Shown piece by piece: positions 1 through 6,719 of a DNA stretch of 64,000 nucleotides. Location: assembly GCF_017352115.1 (NCBI RefSeq), contig NZ_CP071448.1, forward strand, positions 248,001-312,000, read 5' to 3'. The position numbers and the translations under genes were made by a program. The notes below the pieces were generated by a model. The model was not told the DNA's origin and did not search any database. It saw nothing but the letters and a program-made list of their open reading frames with translations. This DNA is from Flavobacterium endoglycinae (lineage in GTDB: Bacteria > Bacteroidota > Bacteroidia > Flavobacteriales > Flavobacteriaceae). The stretch's first letter is position 1. Each line of letters opens with the position of its first letter.

Positions 1-1980
1 TTCCAAAGAAACTTTTCCTTTTTCGGTAAATTTAATAGCATTCGAAATCAGGTTTTTGAGAATCTGTTCCAAACGCATTTTGTCTGTTTTAATAACAATT
101 GGCGCTTCTTTCGTAATGATTTCAAATTCAATTCCTTTTTCTTTGGCAACAAGATTGAATAAGTTCCAGAGTGTTTCTGTAATTTCTTTGGTCGAAACAT
201 CCAAGTATTCCAGTTCCATTTTACCGGCTTCGATTTTAGATAAATCTAAAATTTCATCAATTAAGCCCAATAAACTGTTTCCTGAACTTTGAATCACTTT
301 GGCAAATTCAATTTCTTCGTTGTTCATGCTTTGGTTGTTATTTTCAGATAACAATCGGCTTAAAAGTAAGATAGAATTTAAAGGTGTTCTTAATTCGTGC
401 GACATATTCGCCAAAAACTCTGATTTATAACGCGTTGTCAATTCCAAAGCTTCTGATTTTTTCTGGATTTCGTTGTTTTTTTCTTCCAGTAAAACGCTTC
501 TTTCAGACAATTCTTCATTCGTTTGCTCCAGTTCTTCCTGTTGTACGCGTAATTCTTCTTCAGAAGCTTGTAATTTTTCGGTCTGCGCTTCTAATTCTGC
601 ATTTATAGCTTCAAGTTCACTGTGTTGTATTTTAAGTTCTTCAGATTGTGATTTGGTTTCTTCAAGAAGTTCCATAACACGTTTTCTATTTTGAGTAGAT
701 CTAATAGCGATTCCAATATTGTTGGATACTGTTTGTAAAAACTCTAAATGAAGATCTGAAAATCCGTAAATGCTAGCCAATTCAACCGCACCTTCAATTC
801 TATTATCTAATAATGGAAATGCAACAATATGAGTTGGTTTTACCTGACCCAAAGCATAATTGATCTGAATATCGTCTGAAGTCAGTGTTTTTAATTCTAA
901 TAATTTTGCAGAACTAATGGCCTGCCCAATTAAACCGTCGCCTTTTTTAATACGTTCTCTGGTTTTGCTTGGTATATAACTGTAACCTCCTGCTGCTAAA
1001 AGTTCATCGCCATCCAGTACATATAAAATTCCCGCACTGCTGTTAGTATAATTGCACAAAAATTCAATAACATCTTTGGAAAGCTTTTGAAGTGTTTTAT
1101 CGCCCAGCATGGCATTGTTGAGTTCTGCAACTCCTTTTTGAAGCCATTCTTTCTGCGAAAGCAGTTCGAAAGAGCTTTTTAGTGAAACTCCCATCGTGTT
1201 GAGTGATTCTGCCACACTTCCAAGAGCATCCGATTTTGTATCGTCTATACGTATATCGTAGTTTCCTTTTGAAATATTAAGTGCAATTGAACTTATTGCT
1301 TCAATTCTCTGAGCTGTTTCTATATCTTTTTTCTCTAGTTCGTGCTGTAAAACGACTCTTTCGTTATAGTCCTTTAAGATTCTGGTTAAGAATATTATCG
1401 AAATAAAAAAAGCTATAAAAAATGCTACAGCAATTAAAACCAAACTGTATGTTCCGTAACGCTCTGAATTGGCATTTCGTTCTGAAAGAAGATTTTGTTC
1501 GGTAGCTTCAATTCTTTTAATAATGACACGCATTTCGTTCATCATTCTTCGGCCTTCATTCAAATCAAAGATCAATGTTTCTTTGCTTAATCTTTTTTTA
1601 ACAATTTGGTTATTAAGATATTTAAAGAATCCGGAACGCATATCTCTAAGTTCCTCCAGTAGTTTTTGCTGTGCAGGATTATCTGAAGTAAGTTCTTCAA
1701 GTTTGTCAAAATACGTTTCGGTTTTAGCCTGAGATTCTGTAAATCTATCCGCAAATTGCTCATCGCCAGTCAATAAATATCCCCGCATGCTGGTTTGCGC
1801 CTCGGTAATGATTGAAGAACCTTCATTTAAATTATAAATAACATCTTGGGTGTGATTGACCCAGAAGTTACTATCTAATAAACTTTTAATACTGATATAC
1901 GAAGCGATCGAACTAATCGTAAGCACCAGCAGTGAAACTAATGAACTAATCAGAAGGTTTCTTTTAAAATTATTATTCAT
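1..1980 (-). CDS. Sensor histidine kinase, CHASE3-GAF-HisKA-HATPase (C-terminus outside window)
   Basis: Open reading frame from ATG at 1980 running off the left edge; 660 residues are visible. In order: a transmembrane helix at about residues 9-30, a CHASE3-like periplasmic helical domain (about 35-170), a second membrane helix (about 178-200), a HAMP-like linker, a GAF domain (about 290-420), a long Glu/Gln-rich coiled coil, and the kinase core with H-box MSHELRTP (His about 528) and N-box NLISNAIKF close to the edge. The G-boxes and any receiver domain lie outside. The REC-kinase gene upstream ends 18 bp before this start, so the two are probably co-transcribed. Autophosphorylation is inferred from the intact H-box; the ligand is unknown. 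Confidence 0.9.
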   Translation of the reverse strand, partial: MNNNFKRNLLISSLVSLLVLTISSIASYISIKSLLDSNFWVNHTQDVIYNLNEGSSIITEAQTSMRGYLLTGDEQFADRFTESQAKTETYFDKLEELTSDNPAQQKLLEELRDMRSGFFKYLNNQIVKKRLSKETLIFDLNEGRRMMNEMRVIIKRIEATEQNLLSERNANSERYGTYSLVLIAVAFFIAFFISIIFLTRILKDYNERVVLQHELEKKDIETAQRIEAISSIALNISKGNYDIRIDDTKSDALGSVAESLNTMGVSLKSSFELLSQKEWLQKGVAELNNAMLGDKTLQKLSKDVIEFLCNYTNSSAGILYVLDGDELLAAGGYSYIPSKTRERIKKGDGLIGQAISSAKLLELKTLTSDDIQINYALGQVKPTHIVAFPLLDNRIEGAVELASIYGFSDLHLEFLQTVSNNIGIAIRSTQNRKRVMELLEETKSQSEELKIQHSELEAINAELEAQTEKLQASEEELRVQQEELEQTNEELSERSVLLEEKNNEIQKKSEALELTTRYKSEFLANMSHELRTPLNSILLLSRLLSENNNQSMNNEEIEFAKVIQSSGNSLLGLIDEILDLSKIEAGKMELEYLDVSTKEITETLWNLFNLVAKEKGIEFEIITKEAPIVIKTDKMRLEQILKNLISNAIKFTEKGKVSLE

Positions 1981-1998
1981 AATTGGTTAAGTAAATTT

Positions 1999-3213
1999 TT
2001 ATTCATATTTTAATGGGAGAACGATAATAAAGCTGGCGCCTTTGCCAACCTCGCTTTTGGCTGTTATTAACCCGTTGTGTTTTTCAATGATTTTTTTAGC
2101 GATGGCAAGTCCAATTCCGGTTCCTTCGTAAGTCTGGCGGTCGTTAAGACTTTGAAAAATAACAAAAATGCGGTCGAGATAGATTTCATCAAAACCAATT
2201 CCGTTGTCTTTTACAATAATTCTGCAATATTTCCCTTCCGGGGAAGTGGGACTGTCAAACGATTTGTCGAGTATTAACTCTGAAGTAATTTCAATTATTG
2301 GAGGTTCGTCTGCACCAGAAAATTTTAACGCGTTTCCTATCAAATTCTGAAAAACTTGTCGCAACTGACTCGGAATACTATCAATCGTAGGAAGTTCTGT
2401 AGTTTTTACAATTGCATTTTTTCTTTCGATTAAATAATCAAAATCCGAAAGCACTTCCTGTAAAACGATATTTAAATCTGTAACTTCGGGTTTTACCTGC
2501 GCCGAAAGTCTGGAATACGCCAGAAGATCCGTTATCAGCGTCTGCATTCTTTCTGCCGATTTGATGGTTCGGTTTACATAATCAACTCCTTTTGCATCTG
2601 CGGTAAGATAAAGGTCTTTGATTATTTTAATAAAAATTTGAATTTTCCGAATGGGTTCATTTAAATCATGAGAAACTACCCAGGCAAATTGCTGAAGCTC
2701 GTGATTTTTTAATTCTAGTTCTTCATTTTTTAAAACCAGTTCTTTGGTTCTTTCTGCAATTTTGATTTCAAGATTGTCTTGTGCTTCTTTTCTAATTTTA
2801 ATTTCTTTAGAAAGCAGATCTTTTATCCCTTTTAATTCATTTTGCTGTTCGTAAATTTTAATAAAGGTTTTTACTTTCAGCATCAGTAAATCGGTATCAA
2901 CGGGTTTGGTGATGTATTCGACCGCTCCGGTTTCGTAACCTTTGAAAATATATTTTTTCTCAATATTTAAAGCCGAAAGAAAAATTACAGGAATATCCTT
3001 TGTTCTTTTATTACCCGAAAGAATTTTAACCACTTCAAAACCGTCTAATCCTGGCATCTGCACATCCATGATAATAAGACAATAGTTTGTCTTTAAAATC
3101 TTTTTCAGAGCTTCTTCTCCCGATTCGGCAGTATCTACATCTATGTTATGCAGTTCTAATGTTTTCTTTAGGGCAATAATATTGGCCTTTATATCATCTA
3201 CAATTAATACCAT
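1999..3213 (-). CDS. Hybrid response regulator / histidine kinase (REC-coiled coil-HisKA-HATPase)
   Basis: 404 residues with the receiver domain first: acidic pocket VDD at residues 5-7, phospho-acceptor Asp50 in IIMDVQMPG and conserved Lys in ITKPVD (about 103). A coiled coil (about 125-175) leads to a HisKA domain with H-box SHDLNEP (His182), N-box NLIGNALKF, and HATPase boxes DNGIGF and GTGIGLAIA. No membrane segment, so it is cytoplasmic. The REC-first order suggests that phosphorylation of Asp50 by another kinase controls this kinase. It sits 18 bp upstream of the CHASE3 kinase, a likely partner (inference). A TAAATTTG -7-like element lies 86 bp upstream. Confidence 0.92.
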   Translation of the reverse strand: MVLIVDDIKANIIALKKTLELHNIDVDTAESGEEALKKILKTNYCLIIMDVQMPGLDGFEVVKILSGNKRTKDIPVIFLSALNIEKKYIFKGYETGAVEYITKPVDTDLLMLKVKTFIKIYEQQNELKGIKDLLSKEIKIRKEAQDNLEIKIAERTKELVLKNEELELKNHELQQFAWVVSHDLNEPIRKIQIFIKIIKDLYLTADAKGVDYVNRTIKSAERMQTLITDLLAYSRLSAQVKPEVTDLNIVLQEVLSDFDYLIERKNAIVKTTELPTIDSIPSQLRQVFQNLIGNALKFSGADEPPIIEITSELILDKSFDSPTSPEGKYCRIIVKDNGIGFDEIYLDRIFVIFQSLNDRQTYEGTGIGLAIAKKIIEKHNGLITAKSEVGKGASFIIVLPLKYE

Positions 3214-3560
3214 TTTTTGGTTTTGGGATAATTTTTTAATGAATAAATATCTCTCCTTTTTTTATTAATTTTTTATTAAAAAATGTCGGACAAACTTTCA
3301 AATTTATAAAAAAAAGGTAGAGACGCTTTTTAACGAAAAGCAAAATTTATTACATAATTCCCATGTCATGCCTTAAAATTAGGTGGAATGAATGAAAGTC
3401 AGCTCATTGTAAAATCTGGGTTTTACAACTTTGTTAACAAAACATAGCCTTTTTCTTTCTTTTCGTTTTATTGAGCTAATCTTAAATTTATTCCGGCTCC
3501 TTTTTCTATAAGACTTATCTTAATTTTAATAATCCATTAAATGCTAAAAATTGAAATGTC
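3214..3560. other. Divergent intergenic region between the REC-kinase and the SDR gene
   Basis: 347 bp without a gene. On the minus strand TAAATTTG at 3299-3306 fits the Flavobacterium -7 consensus TAnnTTTG and could serve the REC-kinase; no -33 TTG is evident. On the plus strand TTCTATAAG occurs at 3504-3512, 49 bp before the SDR start, a box that recurs before other stress-type genes in this window. Nothing else is recognised. Confidence 0.4.
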
Positions 3561-4409
3561 ATGGAAAAAAGAAAGACATTTCCGGAACAGAAACAAGAAC
3601 TTCCGGGAAACGAATATAAAATGAATCCAGAACCAGAAATTATTCGTGAGAATTATGCTGGAAGCGGTAAACTTTTTGGCAAAACAGCTTTTATAACCGG
3701 AGGCGACAGCGGAATTGGGCGTAGTGTTGCAGTTCATTTTGCCCGTGAAGGTGCTAATATTGCCATTGTATATTTTAAAGAAGATAAAGATGCCCGCGAT
3801 ACCAAAGAAATGGTTGAAAAAGAAGGACAGCAATGTTTGATAATAAGCGGCGATTTGAAAGATGAGAAATTCTGTAAAAGCGCCATAAAAAAATGTATTA
3901 CTACTTTTAAAACCATAAACATTCTGGTAAACAATGCCGCCATGCATGTCCCACAGAATGATCTTGAGAAAATAACTGCAACGCAATTGCACAAAACATT
4001 TGAAACCAATATTTACCCGTTTTTTTATATCACCAAAGCGGCACTTCCTTATTTAAATGAAGGAGATGCGATTATCAATACAAGTTCTGTAACTGCATTT
4101 AGAGGCAGTGAACATCTAGCTGATTATGCCAGTACAAAAGGTGCTATTGTAAGTTTTACAAGATCATTATCGTCGATGTTATCCAAAAGAAAGATTCGTG
4201 TAAATGGTGTGGCTCCTGGTCCTATCTGGACGCCATTGATTGTTGCCAGCTTTGATAAAATTTCTGAATTTGGAAAAGACAATCCAATGGGAAGAGCCGG
4301 ACAACCTTCTGAAGTTGCTCCTGCGTACGTATTTCTGGCCTGCGAAGACAGCAGTTACATTACAGGACAGTTTATTCATGTAAACGGCGGCGAATTGGTT
4401 GGCGGTTAA
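3561..4409 (+). CDS. SDR family NAD(P)-dependent oxidoreductase (YhdF/YdaD-like)
   Basis: 282 residues. A 40-residue polar N-terminal extension, characteristic of the YhdF/YdaD/YghA-like group of short-chain dehydrogenases, precedes the Rossmann fold. Visible motifs: cofactor loop TGGDSGIG (46-53), NNAA (124-127), catalytic Ser176, Tyr189 and Lys193 in YASTK, and a PGPIWTP stretch after the active site. Relatives are called glucose/ribitol dehydrogenases or general stress proteins; the substrate cannot be read from sequence. The gene stands alone, and a TTCTATAAG box lies upstream. Confidence 0.9.
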   Translation: MEKRKTFPEQKQELPGNEYKMNPEPEIIRENYAGSGKLFGKTAFITGGDSGIGRSVAVHFAREGANIAIVYFKEDKDARDTKEMVEKEGQQCLIISGDLKDEKFCKSAIKKCITTFKTINILVNNAAMHVPQNDLEKITATQLHKTFETNIYPFFYITKAALPYLNEGDAIINTSSVTAFRGSEHLADYASTKGAIVSFTRSLSSMLSKRKIRVNGVAPGPIWTPLIVASFDKISEFGKDNPMGRAGQPSEVAPAYVFLACEDSSYITGQFIHVNGGELVGG

Positions 4410-4462
4410 TTTTGATTTGCCACACAGACACAGACACATACAATTTCATTTAAACATTTATG

Positions 4463-4532
4463 TTTCACAGAGTCGCAAAGTAAATTATAAACTAAAAAAC
4501 TTAGCCTCTTAGAACCCCAGAACCTTAGCAAC
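4463..4532. repeat. Degenerate 8-bp-period repeats between SDR and SemiSWEET genes
   Basis: The spacer holds CACAGAG-TCGCAAAG (about 4467-4481), followed by octamers in the opposite orientation, AAACTTAG CCTCTTAG AACCCCAG AACCTTAG (about 4497-4528). They fit the consensus NNNCWRAG on one strand or its complement and match words in other spacers of this window. Their function is unknown. Confidence 0.6.
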
Positions 4533-4539
4533 TTTAAAA

Positions 4540-4803
4540 ATGAATTACATAGACATCATCGGTTTATTTGCTGGAACATGCATAACACTATCAACAATTC
4601 CACAGATTTTAAAAGTTTGGAGAACTAAAAAAGTGAAAGATATTTCGCTTAAAACATTTAGTATCCTGACATTTGGAATTTTGGTTTGGATCATTTATGG
4701 TATTTTGAAAAATGATCTTCCAATTATTATTACCAATAGTGTTTCACTCTGTTTAAATCTGCTGATGATTTATTTTATTATTTATTACGAGAAAGAGTCT
4801 TGA
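4540..4803 (+). CDS. SemiSWEET family small transporter (PQ-loop, MtN3-like)
   Basis: 87 residues with three hydrophobic helices, the size and topology of bacterial SemiSWEETs, which work as dimers and carry sugars by facilitated diffusion through the inner membrane. The signature Pro-Gln pair is at residues 21-22 (STIPQILKVW), followed by the basic loop RTKKVKDIS and a second conserved stretch FSILTFGILVWIIYGI. The gene is isolated; a repeat array follows its stop codon directly. The sugar cannot be deduced. Confidence 0.9.
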   Translation: MNYIDIIGLFAGTCITLSTIPQILKVWRTKKVKDISLKTFSILTFGILVWIIYGILKNDLPIIITNSVSLCLNLLMIYFIIYYEKES

Positions 4804-4808
4804 GTAAG

Positions 4809-4856
4809 GTTCTGAGATACTGAGGTTCTGAGATACTGAGGTTCTAAGATGCTAAG
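4809..4856 (+). repeat. Tandem repeat, 16-bp unit x3 (built from 8-mers)
   Basis: GTTCTGAGATACTGAG occurs twice without change (4809-4824, 4825-4840) and a third time as GTTCTAAGATGCTAAG (4841-4856). Each 16-mer is two octamers, GTTCTGAG and ATACTGAG. It starts 5 bp after the SemiSWEET stop codon. There are no spacers and the units are too short for CRISPR. Confidence 0.9.
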
Positions 4857-4915
4857 ATTGAACTGATTTGGCTAAGACTTCGGTTACTGATCTTCATATT
4901 CAAACTTTAAACAAT

Positions 4916-4951
4916 AAAAAAAACAGCTTCTTTAGGAAAAGCTGTTTTTTT
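4916..4951. terminator. Bidirectional intrinsic terminator
   Basis: Stem AAACAGCTT / AAGCTGTTT with an A-run on the left and a T-run on the right. It lies between the convergent SemiSWEET and PchR-like genes and can end transcription both ways. Confidence 0.85.
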
Positions 4952-4978
4952 CGTAATAGTAGTTATATATTGTGCTTC

Positions 4979-5797
4979 TTAGCTAGCTAATTTTTGATTG
5001 TATGGTTTTAATGTCCAGTGGTATTTTGATTTCAATAATTTTGGCAGATTACGTCCGGCATATCCTGCTGCAGCTACTACTTCTGCAAAATTCATTGTTG
5101 ACAATTTTTTAATTTCATCGATTTGTCTTCTTGCGATATTGATTACAGGCGTAAAGGTTTTCAAATAATTAAAACTGTGCTGTTCAATTTCCATTTCGAC
5201 AATGTTGTTCAAAATGTTTTTTCTTAACAAAGTTCCTTTGTTTCCTTTATTGGGTACGGCATTATATTCCTGAAGCTTTTCATTTATTTTTGGATTTCCT
5301 TTCCCCACATAAATGTAGTTTCCTGAATCGTTAGTAAATCTTTGTCTGATTTGAGAAACCAGTTCTGTATTTTTACTTTCCATGGTTGGCATTCCCAATA
5401 AAGTAAATTGAATACGTTTGTGGCTTTCAAAATACAAAACACTATTAATTACAGATGAGTTATTTAAAACTGCCGACTGATTTTTGCTTAACATTTTTCT
5501 GTCGCCGTTTGCTCCAAAACTATGGCTTACGTTTCCGTTTTCACAATACACAAAAAACACAGGAGAATTATGATTTGATTCAATGCTTAAACTTACTTCT
5601 TGATGAAATTCAAGATCAAAATGCATAAAAAGCACTTTGTCATCAAAGCGAGTTCCTTTAATAGAACCTTTTGTCCATTTTGACTGAATATCCAATTTGT
5701 ATTCATTACTCCTAGTGGTAAGCGTACCGCTGAAGTTTTCTTTAAGATCGTTAAAGACAGCATCAAATCCGCCTGTATTTATGTAAAGTTTTTTCAT
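4979..5797 (-). CDS. PchR-like AraC-family protein with only one recognisable HTH
   Basis: 272 residues, no signal peptide. The N-terminal part resembles the ligand-sensing domain of PchR-like AraC regulators. The C-terminal stretch (LLRKNILNNIVEMEIEQ..., then a helical linker, then MNFAEVVAAAGYAGRNLPKL) aligns by eye with the linker and first helix-turn-helix of PchR proteins. The protein then stops after about 15 residues (KYHWTLKPYNQKLAS), where family members continue with a second HTH of about 45 residues. It may therefore be a natural truncation or a diverged regulator. An ATTTTGTATACAAAAT palindrome lies 33 bp upstream. The family assignment is moderate. Confidence 0.6.
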   Translation of the reverse strand: MKKLYINTGGFDAVFNDLKENFSGTLTTRSNEYKLDIQSKWTKGSIKGTRFDDKVLFMHFDLEFHQEVSLSIESNHNSPVFFVYCENGNVSHSFGANGDRKMLSKNQSAVLNNSSVINSVLYFESHKRIQFTLLGMPTMESKNTELVSQIRQRFTNDSGNYIYVGKGNPKINEKLQEYNAVPNKGNKGTLLRKNILNNIVEMEIEQHSFNYLKTFTPVINIARRQIDEIKKLSTMNFAEVVAAAGYAGRNLPKLLKSKYHWTLKPYNQKLAS

Positions 5798-5830
5798 TTT
5801 GCTTCGAGTTTTTAAAAAGTGTTACTTCTT

Positions 5831-5875
5831 ATTTTGTATACAAAATCAACATTGGTTTTATCCTCATTTTGTATA
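5831..5875. promoter_or_regulatory. Palindrome and repeated half-site, possible operator
   Basis: ATTTTGTATACAAAAT (5831-5846) is a perfect 16-bp palindrome, and ATTTTGTATA recurs at 5866-5875. The palindrome is 33 bp upstream of the PchR-like gene start, where an autoregulatory operator would be expected. Binding is inference. Confidence 0.5.
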
Positions 5876-5967
5876 AGTCAAATTTCGTACTTCTTGCAAA
5901 CCAAAACCTTATACAATTTCAATCAGAAATTTCATAATTTTTATTTGGTGAGGAATAGAGGTTTAAA

Positions 5968-6071
5968 GCCGCAAAGGTTCAGAGTTTTTTATTCGTTCGT
6001 TTATTGTGAATAATCAAAAAAGGCTCAAAAGCCATTAAACAACCTTTGAACCTTTGAACCTTTGCAACTCT
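5968..6071. repeat. Inverted octamer repeat module
   Basis: GCCGCAAAGGTTCAGAG (5968-5984) is two octamers. About 57 bp later three copies of AACCTTTG (6041-6064) carry the complementary word, followed by CAACTCTG. The two halves can pair over CAAAGGTT. It is one of a dozen such loci in the window. Confidence 0.65.
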
Positions 6072-6159
6072 GTAACCTAATAAAAAGGAAAAACAGCTGC
6101 TCCAGATAAATCTGAAACAACTGCTCCTCAGCAAAATAAAAATACTTATCTATTTTATT

Positions 6160-6498
6160 TTAAGTAAGTTCATTAATGTCTGCATTTTTTGAATAATTTT
6201 TCTTTGGTATATCTTTAAAGAATTCGGCTTCCTCTAGGTCTGCTGTTGGGCCATATCCTAATAAATGTGTTCCCTTCTGCTGATCTTTAGTTTCAATTAC
6301 GTATAAAATTGACATATCATCAGGATTGCTCATGCCTTCATATCGATGATGGGCTACGATATAGATTTCATCAGGTTTATACCTATATTTTGTTTCAGAA
6401 TCTATCAGGCATCCATCTTCAAATAAGTAATTTCCAGTATACCCTTCATCTTGATATTTCTTTATATAATCTGTTTCGTGTTTTTGTTCTTTCTTCAT
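6160..6498 (-). CDS. Small conserved protein, EGMSNPDD family
   Basis: 112 residues, soluble. The block HHRYEGMSNPDDMSILYVIE (about 50-69) is the hallmark of a short Bacteroidetes family often mislabelled phosphoribosylpyrophosphate synthetase; a real PRPP synthetase is about 310 residues with a different fold, so that name should not be used. The rest is polar and acidic. The function is unknown. It is monocistronic between a regulator and the five-PAS kinase. Confidence 0.75.
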   Translation of the reverse strand: MKKEQKHETDYIKKYQDEGYTGNYLFEDGCLIDSETKYRYKPDEIYIVAHHRYEGMSNPDDMSILYVIETKDQQKGTHLLGYGPTADLEEAEFFKDIPKKNYSKNADINELT

Positions 6499-6719
6499 GA
6501 TTCGGTTGCTTTTAGTAGGTTAGAATCTTTGTTTATTCAAAGTTCTTTATATGAGCTTTATAAAATTAACTCAATAGATTTAAATGTTACCTCATTCAAA
6601 AAAGGCTGAGAATACAAAATTTATTTTTTATTAATTTTAATCTTCGGTTGAAAACTTCACTTACAAGTCCTATATTTATTACAAATTTCAGTTTCAATCA
6701 GAAAGAAAAACAAATTTTA

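Larger units (their letters stand above)
5798..6159. other. Intergenic region with palindrome and octamer repeats
   Basis: 362 bp before the PchR-like gene and after the 112-residue gene. It holds the palindrome at 5831-5846 and the repeat module at 5968-6071, each listed separately. Short frames here look spurious. Confidence 0.5.

Noticed and set aside
4809..4856. Possible CRISPR array
   Set aside because: Units are contiguous 16-mers with no spacers and no cas gene is present.
5819..6013. 64-residue plus-strand frame
   Set aside because: It covers the palindrome and octamer module, starts with TTG and lacks codon or motif support.
6160..6498. Phosphoribosylpyrophosphate synthetase
   Set aside because: Name commonly attached to this short family, but size and motifs do not fit.
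6648..6719. TTG start 72 bp upstream for the five-PAS kinase
   Set aside because: The ATG at 6720 gives a normal start; the extra residues are not like the family.
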